A program made the translations under genes and the position numbers. From Stenopsyche tienmushanensis (taxonomy: Eukaryota; Arthropoda; Insecta; Trichoptera; Stenopsychidae): a DNA stretch of 64,000 nt. Below the pieces are notes generated by a model. The model made no database searches and was not told where the DNA came from. It worked only from the letters and a program-made list of their open reading frames with translations. Below, piece after piece: positions 44,041 to 56,763 of the stretch; position 1 is the stretch's first letter, and the number at the start of each line of letters is the position of its first letter. Where the stretch lies: NCBI GenBank assembly GCA_008973525.1, contig WACJ01000523.1:1860001-1924000 (forward strand), given 5' to 3'.

Positions 44041-45900
44041 TTGAGCGCTCTTATTGGAATAATCTTTAAACGCCAGCAAAGGTCCCAGTTAACATTATTT
44101 TATTTGTTCTTGATATCGTCCAGTTTTAGGATTTTGGTATACTTGCGTAATAAATATTGTAAGCTGTTGATTAAACGATTAAAATGTGTTTGTGTAATAT
44201 ATATTAAAATAGACTTAATACACAAACGCAGTAAAGGCGGCACAATGCATAGCGTATCTCTATATATACAGGATGTTTTGCCTATGGATCGACAATTTTT
44301 TTTTTTTTGGGGATTAGGGGGATCTTTTGATACGTGTAAAAATGTTGGTCCATGTAAAAAACTAGCCTGTATATGTGTGCGAAATTAACCCTTCTATAGC
44401 GTTGAGATAGGGACCAGCGCTATAAAAACAAAGCTCCATAGAAAGTTTATTTATTAAAACTAATTATTAAATGACGTCTAATTTAAAAACCATTACGAAA
44501 TTAATCACCTCCCATATCAAATTCAAATCGACATATGTAGATACATCATAATCGTTTTTCTTTTTCAAACCAATCTTATTGCTGTAGGCCAAATATGGTT
44601 GACGTTTGCGTTATTCAATTTGCACGTTAAATTAAATTCATAATGTTCATTATTCGCAGCATCAAATACGATAGTTCATTATAGGAGGTTTTCGAATCGT
44701 TATTTCGGTTTGATTTCGTTCTTAACATTTATATCGGTTCAGATTTACGTTCAAGCATAAATAACGGTTATCGGTTTCGTTCCTTCTTAAAGTCACCGGT
44801 TGACGTTATACGAGTATTCAAAAATATTTCAGTAGTGATGCAAAATTGCACCCTTTTCAGGTCTCATCATTATAAATCCAGATTTGAAGACAAACGCTAT
44901 TAAATCAAATGAAATGATGGAAATATTAAAATGCCATTACTATGCAATTAATTTATCTACATTTTAATGGTTGTCTAAGTTTTCAATTTACGCCATAAAT
45001 GCTTTCACCGAAAATCATCAAGTGCAATTAGTGATAGTAATGTTAATTTCAATATCAGTGCTTATCGAATTTTAAATCGGATCATCACTCCATTTTACCC
45101 ATAGAACAAAGCTGGAGAAGGTTGTCCTGACATCTTCTTCGTCTGCTATGTTTTAAAGTCGTCCCTCCTCGGATTTATGAATAATTAATGTACGTATACA
45201 TAATTAATTATAAATATTTGCCACTCCCTTCATCATAATGATCAATTTAATGTTTGTCCAAGGCAAGACGACCTTAAGATTTAACGGCCCACACTGCCTT
45301 AGGGCAGAAGTAGTCAATCCAAATACAAGACCGTGTCTTTTTCGACCGAAATCGAAGGTGCAACGTCTCTCAGAACGAGGAAACGATGTAAAAATACAGA
45401 GAAAATATTCATAAATACAACATATAATTAAAACATAAACGGCATACGAATATGTAGTTAACAGTGGGAAAAAATGCGGAAACATTGGCATGGTGTGAAT
45501 GATCAATTGACATATCATGTTAAAATACTATGCATTTAAAGTAATGTTGATGCTTGACATTTTTCAGAATAGTTTAGCATTCGCTGGCAATATCAATTAT
45601 AAAAAGTTACATTAACAAGCGTTTGTAGCACACATTACACGTATTGAATTTATTTATATTATTAACTGGAATTCCATTGTCGGTGACATTTGTTCTATGG
45701 TTTTTTTGCGTCGACATAAGAAACTAAATCCGCGTCGAAATGATTTTATAATTCGAATATGATAAAATCTATAATTAGGGATGTTGCACAACTCTCTGTG
45801 TGCTTTTATTGGGGCGGAGAGAAACAACTGTAGATCGTATGGAAATCTGCAAGACCATCCTACATAACATACCATATATTGTAACATTCCTTTGAAGATC
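44041..45900. other. Intergenic, no gene recognised
   Basis: One pogo-like end near 44388 (AACCCTTCTATAGCGTTGAG). Frames in this stretch are short and without motifs. Confidence 0.4.
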
Positions 45901-46439
45901 TATTTTGTAACGTGGAAAGATCAGTTTTCCGATTTTCTTTTAAAGAAAATACATTTTCATAAAAATTGACTAGATCGGCCATCTACGCCATCTTACACAT
46001 GTCTCCGACCGGATGATGATTCTCGAAGAATCGAAACATCATGCAGTGGATACAATGGCGATCGGAGCATTAAGTGAATCTCTGCGGATGTAAAGTTTTG
46101 AGAGTAAAGATGGCGGATACGAGTATAACAGAGGTATGAAGATCTTAGATTGGAATTAGGGAGAGTTGCATAATTCAGTTCGAGATGGGGTTCGGTCTGG
46201 AGTCCCTTGGAAGCGCCGTCTACACCTCGTAACCGCCACCGATCTGTAGTGAAAAATAAACGTTATCATGAAGATCTGGTGTTTGAAATTTGCCCGGTCG
46301 CCGAGTCTGGGAAATCTCGCTCTGAGGATACCTGGAAGGGCTATGGGAATGCAGCCTACGATAAGGATAACTTTTTTTCCAGTGGGTTTTTTGTATCTTG
46401 CATAAGACACTCTGTTTTTGATCCCAGGGTAGTAACAGA

Positions 46440-46835
46440 TTCTTATTGACTAAACCCCTCTTTTGTCATTGTTGTTCCCTTGGTATTGTTTTTCACATTG
46501 CTTCAAGAGGACAGGTAGTCTGTCTTAGTCTGGTAGTTCTTCTTGCTTGCCATCATGCTGTGGACCATGTTGTCCACAGCATGAGCTCGGCCAACCCGGG
46601 TGCTTGTTTCAGCGAATTTCTCTGGGGTGCCCAAGCCTCACAGTCAGTGATGGTGTGTTCTGCATCGTTGACCTTCGCTTAGCAGTTGCGGATGTTTCCT
46701 TGCCAATCTGCTTCAGGTACGCACCGAAGCATCCATGTCCAGTGAGCAACTTTTTTTTTGTTTTCGAAGGAGGGGAATCTTCAAGAAGACACCCCACTCT
46801 TGTGGGGTAGTTTAAGGTTTGACTAACCATTTGCG
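46440..46835 (-). pseudogene. R1-type ORF2 C-terminal fragment A
   Basis: Minus-strand frames read LLTGHGCFGAYLKQIGKE and then, in another phase, the zinc-knuckle region. Matches 17795-18400 in content. Frameshifted. Confidence 0.75.
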
Positions 46836-46869
46836 TTCCATCAGTTCTATTAACATGGTATCGCCAGAC

Positions 46870-47850
46870 TCACTAAATCCCTCCTCCGGATCCACTGCCA
46901 CCCGGCTACAAGTTAAGCAATGCCAGGGTGGTAGCAATGTTTCCCTCTCGGGTCCTCTATGTGGTCATCTATGATGGTTCAGGTGGGGGACGAAGGCGTC
47001 GTCTCTCGCGCTCCGCTTCTTCCTTGGCCCGGATTACGGCCGTTACGTATCTGCACCACGCGTTCCATGTCTCCACGCTAGTCAGCATCGAGGGTATCAT
47101 GGTGTCAGGGGAGAGCGTATTCGACTCAAGCTTCTCCTTTAGATTTTCCCTCTCTGCGTCGAATGCCGGACAGACAAATGTCGTATGTGCAGCATCGTCC
47201 GTTTCTGCATTGCAGTGGTGGTATCCTGGTCCGGTTTATTTTCCAATTCTATGCAGATAGCTGCCGAAGCAACCGTGCCCGGTGAGCACCTGGATTAGGT
47301 GATAGCACAGTTGCCCGGGCTTTCTGTCTACCCAGGGCTTCAGGGTCGGCAGGAATCGGTGGGTCCACCGGCCTTTGGTGGAGTTTTGCCAGCGAGTCTG
47401 CCACGCCTCCATGGTGAGCTCCTTGGCTCTTTTCCTATCTTCACCGAATCGTGTAACCTTCCTCTCCTTGGCGAGAAGATCTATCGGCGGTACCGTAGTC
47501 AGCGCCAGGACTGCGTCCTCTGACACCGTGCGGTACGCCGCCGCAACCCTGATAGCGCTCCTCCTCTGGACCCTGGCCATGTTGAGCCTGGCCCGCTCTA
47601 TGTGCAGTGCATCGGCCCATATTAACAACCGACTTACGACCGGGATAAGTCAGTGGGTCCATCTTCTCTTGCTGGACTGATCCCATATCTATTGCCAGGT
47701 TTCCCTCAGTTTCTGGTCGTATATTGTGTTCTTCGTAATCCAAAACCCTCTTCTTTGCCTGGAGGTCCAGCGGGGATATTCCAGCGATAACGAGCACCAA
47801 ATTTAAGAGGCGCACGTCTTCATCTATAGGCGAATCCAGCATATACTACA
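46870..47850 (-). pseudogene. R1-type ORF2 C-terminal fragment B
   Basis: From 47842 down: ISPLDLQAKKRVLDYEE; then, in another frame, RRSAIRVAAAYRTVSEDAV, WQNSTKGRWTHRFLPTL, GQLCYHLIQVLTGHGCFGSY, and after a shift HHCNAETDDAAHTTFVCPAF, the CCHC-type zinc knuckle that closes R1 ORF2. At least two frame changes; no RT catalytic part. Higher GC than its surroundings. Confidence 0.8.
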
Positions 47851-48164
47851 AACTCTCTTTCCGATCAACTGTTGCTTCATCGTTTTTAAATTTCAAATAG
47901 TTTCGGGAGCTTCACGAGAAGCACAGTGATCGTGTCCCTGTTTAGTGTGCATTGGGGATTGTCACTGTTATCATCACCTTAGGTCAAATTGGAGTGATCC
48001 AGATATTTTTGCAACCATCGATCAAAGACTTTTTCAGCTCTTCATAATAAACTGACTGATAAATTGAATAGCTCATCTTCAGCAGTGCGACACAATCGGT
48101 AATGTCATGTATTTGCATCAATAGATGCGCGTTCGAAGGGATTAATGCATAGATCTAAATCTAG

Positions 48165-48300
48165 TTTTGTTTGAATTTATGTATATAAATATGATTGTCT
48201 GTAAACTGTTGTTTGTTTGTTTTGCATACGTTTCCTATATCATTCATCAGATTGCATTGAAACTTTGGGAAGTTGTTGTGTGCATCTTCGTGGATGTGTC
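48165..48300. repeat. Copy of the GATGAAACTTTGG dispersed repeat
   Basis: CATTCATCAGATTGCATTGA and the AACTTTGGGAAG stretch resemble 5338-5375. Confidence 0.5.
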
Positions 48301-49390
48301 AATATGGCAATTGAGCTCCGCTCACGGGAGAGAGGGAGGCAGTCGGTTCTAGCCTTTCAGCTAGCGCTACACGAGGCCTGACGCAATAAATCACGTATGG
48401 CATTGCAATGCATGCCGGATACTCGATAATATTACATAAATAAAAAACGCACAACTTTAGACAACGGAAACGAAACCGATAACATCGTGAAAAATTCTTG
48501 AAACCTTGCTGCTTTGTTTGGTCGCTAATTATGTGGGTAAAAAAACTCAAGCATTCATGTGTTAAGCAAATCGATTGATTAATGCAAATTTAAATGTTGT
48601 GAGAAAAAAGTAAGTGATTGGCAATCCATGATTCATATATTGGTATTAAAATGAAATCAAAACTAGTTAATGTAGGCATGCCGTATCAATTGCAGAAACG
48701 CAATATGAAAATAGATCGAATATTTTTGCATTATTATTAGTGCGGACCGTGTATACAGTTACTTCTGACTATTGATCTTGTTTCGAATTGTTTGAATATT
48801 TTTGTTATTTTTATCCTTGTTATATTGCGCAATATAAAAGTGGAACATTCCCCCAATTTAAGGCCTCGCAGGTCAATCATTTACAACTAAATGCCTCATT
48901 AACCCGAGAATATTCATACTAAATGTTTTATAGACTCGACCGACGACAATCAATTATAGCATTCAAATGCATTTTTTATCAAACGATTTCACGAAAAGTC
49001 GATGTAAGTTCTAATTGTTGATTATTGTCGACTTCAAAAACTTTGAGAAACCATAAAGGTCATTGAATGTATTAAATAAGCAACATCTCTACATTGGATG
49101 GATTAATTTATGCAGCAATTATTGGATCAAAACCGGATAGATTAGATTAAGATCTTCATAGAAAATTATTTGTATGATTTATGATACATTTATGAAGTTG
49201 CACTCGTTATATTTAATATTAGATCAAATATAAAATATCCAATTAAAATAATTCAGATGGTCCACTTCCAGCTCTTTGTCGAGGATACAAGTAGATATGC
49301 GTTAAATACAGTGGAAAATGCTTAAAATGTATCCTTATTATTTTTTTAGCCTTTGCAGTCCAATGTCACGACGTCAATGACCGAAATTGT
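48300..49390. other. Intergenic, no gene
   Basis: AT-rich; nothing recognised on either strand. Confidence 0.4.
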
Positions 49391-49395
49391 ATACC

Positions 49396-49552
49396 TGAAT
49401 AATTGTTCATACCGTAATTAAATCAAAAGCTACAAAGCTGCTTTTTTGTCTACAAGTAGTTTACGTTGATTATTGTTAAATAAATGTCATCTACTTTCGA
49501 TACAAAATGGCTAGGGCTTCGGTAGATGTGGCTAAAGTTGTAGCGCGGGAAC
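49396..49552. repeat. Dispersed repeat, copy 2 (partner 40317-40475)
   Basis: CTTTTTTGTCTACAAGTAGT, ACTTTCGATACAAAATGGCT and GGCTAAAGTTGTAGCGCGGG match the first copy with scattered differences. Confidence 0.6.
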
Positions 49553-50111
49553 TATTTGAATAATTCTTTTATTTATCTTAACTACGTAATTCTGAGCAAT
49601 CATTGATCAAAATCGATATAAACACTACCGACGGTATTTTCTTTAAATTTTCTTTTTATCATAATTTTAAATTGCGCAAAACATAATTAATTTTGTTTAT
49701 TGAGCGTCTAGGTGATTATGAAACTAAAAACTTAGCTTTAGAGACGATTTTATTACATTATTTTTTTTTAATTATACAAATAAAGTATCATGATTCATAC
49801 CTTTATCATTACATTGTAAAAAAAATCAATCAGGGATATTGTTAAAAAAAAGTAAATGTTCATCAATGGGTTGTATTGTTCATACCATTAGAAAACATCA
49901 AGAGACTAGCACTTTGAAGGACAGGAAAAGACCGGACCGCCCAAAATCTACTATGAACGCCAAGTATAATTAAGTCCACAATTCCTAGACTTACGAATAA
50001 ATAGGCATTGCGCAATATAAATTGCTTCTTTTCGCCTACCGATGGATTTTTTTTATTTAACGAAGAGAAATATGTAGAAAAATAAGATACTCCATTTGTA
50101 TTCTTATATAT

Positions 50112-50440
50112 TGTAGCATTGGCGAAATATCATCTCCTTGCAATGGTGCTATTAATCTGCAGCGACGATTTCGCACTTCTGACACCATTGTCGGGTTGGG
50201 CGGAGCGAGGGAGGGGAGTCCCCGGGCGGCGCCTCACTCCCACATGCTCATTAAGATGGCCGCGCCCATACATAGGTCCGTTTGGCTTTCGAGCTGTTAT
50301 GTAGCCGGGCGGATGGGTGGAAATGGACGGGCGTCGAATAGAAAGTCTCTTGTATTAGATAACTTCTTTATTAATTACGAGAGAGAGATTTGGCTACGGG
50401 AAGGACGTCTTCCTGCAGCCAAGGCTATCCGACGACTCTC
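50112..50440 (-). repeat. LTR-like block, opposite orientation to 38526-38872
   Basis: On the minus strand the part 50440-50296 reads AATTAATAAAGAAGTTATCT, GAGACTTTCTATTCGACGCC and CCACCCATCCGCCCGGCTAC, matching the poly(A)-signal part of the 38.7 kb block. The GC-rich piece 50180-50295 is not shared. Confidence 0.5.
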
Positions 50441-50757
50441 CATCGTACTAACAGTTTCCAAACTTAGCCGGAGGATAAATTCCTTTTATTCCCAGTATTT
50501 TGTTTTTTGTACCAATATATCTACATCATAATCTGGTTAACTGGACACGATTATAAAAATGAAATCCTTCTGGATCGGGACATAATTGGACAGAATTGTA
50601 TCAGAATTATTAATACCTGAAAGAGAAGCAGGCCTATTTGAATAGCAACTGGCAATACAATTCAGTCAATAGAATATTTAGCACTTGAGAGGTCCTTGGC
50701 GCAATTTAATTTTGAGTTTAAGTTAACTAATACTAATAAATGCAATATATTAAATAC

Positions 50758-51190
50758 TAATATAGAAAGTGTCTACATGCTATGTTGCTTCCGTGATCGT
50801 ACAGATCATAGAAAATGCCGCAAAAAGACCTAAAAGAGGACGGAGTAGTCACAAGGTTTGTATGTCCAATCGGTCCACTTTTCGGACCGCTGATATAACG
50901 AATGAACTCCTCGCGATCGGATCTCATACTTGAACGTGTCTACAGAACGACTATAAACAGTCGGCCCAATGTTTAAGCGATAACGAAAAAAAGAGGGATT
51001 AGACAACTTAGTATATATTATAAAAACGGACAGAGTCAATCAGTATTGATTCATGTAAAGTAGAATGGTGAAGTAAAACTTAAAAAAACCATGTGCAACT
51101 CTTGACTGTGTATGTATTCTGCGTTTTGCGCCCCAAGCTCAGTTGCGCCCGTGGCGGGCGCCTGCTTTGCCACCCCTTGTTACGGTCCTG
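50758..51190. mobile_element. CAGRGCCGTAAC family, near full-length copy
   Basis: Right end CTTGTTACGGTCCTG at 51190 with the palindrome GCGCCCGTGGCGGGCGC at 51145. The left part carries GTGATCGTACAGATCATAG and the CACTTTTCGGACCGCTGATA core. The left TIR is not recognisable. Confidence 0.65.
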
Positions 51191-51990
51191 CCCCTGAACA
51201 CATTTGGATTTTCAACCTGGACCTCGATATACGCGGTTTCCTATTATGATTTCACTATTACGCTGCATGTGCTTTGAATCCCTAGAATTATGTGGTGGAT
51301 CAAACAATTTTTGAGGCCCCCTAAACTTTATGAGAGCTTCTGATTTTTTGAGGCCCGAAGTGTGCGCCTTCTGCACCTATAGGTAAATCCGTTAACTCAG
51401 CCAACAACTAATATGCAAGAATGGATGCAATTGGTGATATTGAGTTAAGATAGGGATTAATGAAAACGCATTGGATAATCATTAGTTTTGACGCTATAAG
51501 CTTTGACAGTCAATTTATCACCTTTTTGGTGATATGATGTAAGTTCTGACTTGGTTGTGACCAAAATGTCGTCAGAAAGGTATGGATGAATAATTTTAAA
51601 ACTGGGAAGTTGCGCGTTAGCAGATACCGTGTCCCACCCATAAATCAATGTCGGACAAAAAACGGTAACAAATTACGCATGGAAGTGTTTATACGGTGCA
51701 AAAGTGGCAAGAACCTGCAAGGTCGACCACTTGTCAATCGATTGATCGAGCGGCAAAAATGTGGAATGTTAAAAAAATGCAGATTGCATGATAATCTCAA
51801 GAGATAGCTCACCAGGACGATCGTTTCATTAACAGCAAGAGCAAGGACAACTTGGCCATCATGCCCAATAATCAGATGCAGAAGGTTTCTTAACTTTTTG
51901 TGAGCTTTTATCAGACAAAGACTCACGCAAAAGTGTTAGGCTGTATCACATAAACGTTCGGAATTCATAGGTGAGCATTAAATCGTCAAT
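51190..51990. other. Between two TIR copies; unassigned
   Basis: Overlapping frames at 51457-51926 on both strands have somewhat raised coding-like composition but no motif I can name; possibly another decayed retroelement. Confidence 0.3.
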
Positions 51991-51994
51991 CGTT

Positions 51995-52285
51995 TAATCG
52001 TTTGTAAATGTTCTGTAGACACGTTTAGGTATTGCATTCGATCGCAAAGCGCTCATTCATCATATCAGCGGTCCGAAAAACGGACCGATTGGACATACAA
52101 ATCTTGTGACTACTCCGTCCTCTTTTAAGGCTTTTTGCGGCACTTTCTATGATCTGTACGATCACGGAAGCAACGTAGCATCTATAAACTTTTTATAATA
52201 ATATATTTTTATTATTTAAAAGGGGGGGGGGGTGAGGGAAGATAAATACTTGCCACGGGCGCTTCATACTCTTGTTACGGCTCTG
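51995..52285. mobile_element. CAGRGCCGTAAC family copy
   Basis: Core GGTCCGAAAAACGGACCGAT (opposite orientation to the previous copy's core), GTACGATCACGGAAGCAACG and a right end CTCTTGTTACGGCTCTG at 52285. A G-run precedes the end. Confidence 0.65.
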
Positions 52286-52289
52286 ATAA

Positions 52290-53220
52290 TGTGCGACTAC
52301 ATGTGGCAATGAACACTCGACACAAGCTAAGGGAATCGAATCGGGAGGTTTTTAAGAATCCAGCTTATTCTTTGGATCTTAAATCTTCCGATTTTCATTT
52401 TGATCAATAAAAAAAATATTAATGCATTCGCATCAACCCAATATAATTGAGGACTACAATGTCTTTATCAATTTTAATATTTGTAAAATATTTTACAGAA
52501 CCATTTTTAATAAGGTTCGATTTTTGATTATTGGAAATTCCGAATCTTCATGTGTAACTACGTAATAATTTACTATTAATATGTTTGGATTTAAAAAAAT
52601 AGCTTTATCCTGATTTAATCATGCATAGAAGATAATAAAAAACCATCCTTTAAATATTCTCTTTTTTTAGCAAAATCTCCCAATAAAATTCGTAACGTCT
52701 AATAAAAAATATAGGATCTTAAAAATAATATTTATAAAAGCCTATTCCATTTATTTATTGAAAATCAGGAAATAAATAAAATAATTAAATGCATTAAAGA
52801 AGTATATCGCATTCCTTGCAATTATGATAATAAGTATATAACATTGTAAATAGAATATTATCGCATATTTGCATACTTATTCCTAAAAAAGAATTATGGT
52901 GACTAATATCGAAGGTGTCTCGTCCGAGAATAATAAAATTTCCGATGTACACATTCGATTCATTTTTATAAAAAATGATCATCCAACATTGTTTTTATTT
53001 TCAAAATCTGTTCGCAAAAAATATTTCGATAATTCGGCATCGCCATAATATTTTTAAATGAAAAATAAATATTTGCATAAAAACGTCAAAAGGGAAGTCG
53101 CAAAATTATGCTCAAATATGGGTTTGTTTAGACATTGTATGTTGTCATACGTATCTGTCAATATGCGAAAATCTGTACTCTTTCAATTTAATTGAAGTAG
53201 TCAATTAAAAGTTCATCGAA
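52290..53220. other. Upstream region of the glucose-6-phosphatase gene
   Basis: Very AT-rich, no gene. The promoter should lie here or nearby, but I saw no clear TATA-plus-initiator pair. Confidence 0.35.
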
Positions 53221-56200
53221 ATGGACAATGTTTATGCATTTGGCGTCAAGTGCATATTAATCATTCAGAATAAGTACGTATTTATTTATGACATCATATA
53301 AAAAAATATACTATTTCAGTATTTATTCACCAAAACAACCGTTGTATTGAAACGATGACAATAATGGATGAACAGGTTTATCTGGATATTTACATATTTT
53401 AACCTTTACTTAGTGCTGATTTTTTTCTTGGATGAGTAGGTGTGCTGATCTAATTTAGGCAGATCGCGTTGTTTTTTATTTTTTTTCAAACTATTTCTCA
53501 TTTCAGGTTTTTCGATTTGGAAGATTACTTCATACTAGTGAACGATTTAGCCGATCCAAATATTGTGGTGACACACTGGTTCCCGATTATATCGGTTTTT
53601 GATTCTGTCTTTGCGTCGGAGTTCCTATTAATAACGTCCGTGGGAAAATGGATTAATAACATACTCAAATGGTATTTATATAGAAAACGCTTGATTTTAT
53701 TAATACTTATGTAATGTCGATGTATATGGATTTTTAATATTCACAAGGGTACTGAGCGAACATAGACCGTATTGGTGGGTCAAAGAAACACGGTATTATG
53801 GAGGCATTCGGGCTAATAAACCTAGATTACATTTGGGTGTTCAAACCTGCGAAACTGGCCCGGGATCACCAAGTGGACATGCAATGTCGGCGGCGTCGAT
53901 CCTCGCATTACTTTGTGGCTGGTTGATGATAGTGCTTCCTCAAAATGAGTCCTTAAATAGGTAAACAAATGTGACAGATGATTAGACATATTTCATGCCA
54001 TCTTAAATACATTAAAATAATATATACAGGGGTGCACCGGGAACATTTCATAAAAATTCCCACTGCCTATATTTAACATGGCATAGAATATGATAAACTA
54101 CATTTAAAATGTTTCTAATTCACCATCGGTAATGATTTATATTTTAGGACACGTTTCCGTAATTGGATAAAATGGATATCATGGTTTTTGACGGCGATCT
54201 GCTTGGTTGTTGTTACGCTAAGTCGACTTTTTATAGCTACCCATTTCCCTCATCAATGCCTGCTTGGGATTATTTTTGGTAATTTTTTTTACTTAACCAT
54301 TTCAAATGAATAATAATATAATTAACAATTTCATAAATGTGAAGAACGTCCACAAAGTAAGTTTTCCAGTCGTCCCACAGCAAACAGACAATTTTCAGCA
54401 GGTCGATAAAGTGTACATGATAAGAAACACAGTTGGAGGCTATTCATCATTACAGACGACATTGTGAAGCTTATGCAGGAACACATTATAAAAAATCACG
54501 CTCTTTATTGCAAAAATTTTGTCACTGAGAATACCTATTGTTCAGGATACTATGCTTCAGATGGGTGCCTAAACAATTGATACCAGAATCCAAAACAAAT
54601 CATTGATATTTCTGTATTTCTAAGGCGATGAGTTTCAAGATTAGGTGTACATATTACCCCAGAAACTAGGCAGCGGACAATGTTATGGCATCACAATGGA
54701 TCACCCGGTAAGACAAAATATACACGATATTCTGGAATAGACGGAACTTTTTCCATGTCAACTTCTTCACCACAGGTGAGATGATGAATGCTGAGTGTCA
54801 CTGCATTGCAGAAATACCAATTGTAAAATTTAAGCAACCTTCATAATGAGAGTTTGTAATAATTCTGTGGACATGTTCAAGTATGGCATCCGATCGCGAG
54901 GCGCTCATATGCTCATAATCAGCGGTCAGAAAAGCGGACCGATTGGACTTGCAAGCCCTTTGGCCAATCCATACTCTTTTAGAGCTGTTTGCAGCATTTG
55001 CATTTGGAACAAGGTTGGTTCAATGAAAGGAGTGGGCGCCTGGAAGCTCTGTGTGCTTAGTCCGGAGGCACCCGGGGCAAACCGCACAACAGCGCCGGGC
55101 ATGGACTCTGTCATGAAGATACCAAATGCTTCTATGTCGCTGTCTGTACGATCTCACATTATTCTATACCTCAAAAAATTCCTGTTTGGTCAGCATCAGC
55201 ATTTTAAGAATGATAGGTAGGCAGAGATGGTTATTTCACAGTAGTTTTAATCTCAAGCGGCAGTCTTTAAAGGGACAAACCCACCCAAATATGTCAAGAT
55301 GCCTGACGATTAGTTGACCAAAGGCCGATGGACTTACCGATTGATTCCAACTATCAAACCGTTATTGACCAGAAAGAACGGGACGCTAATCTACTACCTG
55401 ACCCAAGCGCTAACCAGACACGGCTGTTATGGTACTCGCTTTAACAAACTTAGAAAGGAAGAAACAACAAAATGCAATTCTTAAAAGACCAACAAAATAC
55501 GAACAATGCTCCATTCTAGCAACAACTGGCAAACATGGAGTTCATTACTAAAAAATAAAATGACCAAAAATGAAATAAAAGAAAGAATTCAAAGAACAAC
55601 AAATGTAAAGTAATGCGAAAGCGGATATCGAAGGGTTGGTGGAGTAACAAGGGCACTTCTATGACAAAAGCATTTAAAACTTGCTTCCACGGTATAACAA
55701 GTGTCTCAATTCTTGTGGAGAATATGTTGAAAAATAGCTGAACACTTCCTGCACTGTAAACGACATGAGGAAAACTTACGTAGGTGTAATTGAATCAGTA
55801 TTATCGTCTCTATCCTCGATTTGAGGACCTCAGCATTCACAGTAACAGCATTTTCAATACCGCCTCTGACGAAATGCGGTCCAACGATCCCATTCAAGAG
55901 GAAATACTCATATAAATTTAAATCATTAAATGTATTTTACCATTTTAGGATTTCTCACCAACGAATTTGTTTCGAGATTCTGGATAACGCCATTTATGGC
56001 CATCGATGCCAATAAAAACGCTAGCGAAAATCCAATCGAAAAATCAAAATACTCCCATAATCTCCGATGGTACATGATATTCAATACGGCAATAGTTGTG
56101 TTATTGATAGCTATTTCATTTGGGATGTACTGGGGGCAAAAGCTTTTTGGGATCGATCCATCTTGGAGCGTCAAACTGGTATTTTTCAACGAATAAAATA

Positions 56201-56763
56201 GTATTTGTTTGAAATTCACGCGTTAATAATGCGTTTTATCATTTTAAAGGCGTTCAAATGGTGTCCGTCTCCAGATTTTCTACATTTCAGTACAACTCCA
56301 TTTTATTCGCTGGTGGAAACAACGGGATCGATTTTAGGCTGGGCCGTTTGTGTGACACCGTCTATAAAAGAGTGAGCTAAATTTATTTTTGCACGTTGCG
56401 AAATCACAATAGAGTGCGAGTAATAATGCGTATTTAATTTACAGTTACAGATTTAACAGCGGAAATAAAGCATTTTTGCCGTTGGCGTCGTTGTTATCCC
56501 TGGTGTTTCAACAAGTATTTTCACGCTGGCAAAGTTCTATATCAAGAGACAATGCGACGTATTTTTACTTAGTTAATTTCTTCGCGTTTGCGCTGCGGCC
56601 GTTCTTTTTCCTCCGTCTTATTCCATTTTTGAGGTATATAGGACAACGAGTGAAATTAGAAGCTGCAAGAATAGACGCAAGCAGAGTGATAGCACCCAAA
56701 GAAAGCACAATTTCTAAAGCACCCAGTAATGCCGGAAATAGAAGAAAAAGAAAAACGAATTAA
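53221..56763 (+). CDS. Glucose-6-phosphatase catalytic subunit (G6PC family)
   Basis: Seven exons: 53221-53273, 53507-53671, 53748-53960, 54148-54278, 55949-56178, 56250-56371 and 56445-56763, 410 codons plus stop, in phase throughout. The enzyme hydrolyses glucose-6-phosphate to glucose in the ER membrane. Active-site pieces are all present: HRPYWWV (Arg of motif 1), ETGPGSPSGHAM (His of motif 2), and LSRLFIATHFPHQ (Arg and nucleophile His of motif 3). The N-terminus MDNVYAFGVK fits the family start and decides the short first exon. Several hydrophobic membrane segments follow. The tail ends KRKTN, a KxKxx ER-retrieval signal, after a basic Lys/Arg-rich stretch. The acceptor of exon 3 is CAAG rather than CAG. 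Intron 4 is 1.7 kb and filled with element debris. Confidence 0.93.
54846..55010. mobile_element. CAGRGCCGTAAC family fragment in intron 4 of the glucose-6-phosphatase gene
   Basis: Carries GTATGGCATCCGATCGCGAG and CAGAAAAGCGGACCGATTGG; no ends remain. Confidence 0.6.
55315..55480 (+). pseudogene. R1-type ORF2 C-terminal fragment, intron 4
   Basis: The plus strand reads KGRWTYRLIPTIKPLLTRKN then GTLIYYLTQALTRHGCYGT, matching GRWTHRFLP and LTGHGCFGSY in the 46.9-47.9 kb copy. Short and isolated. Confidence 0.7.
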
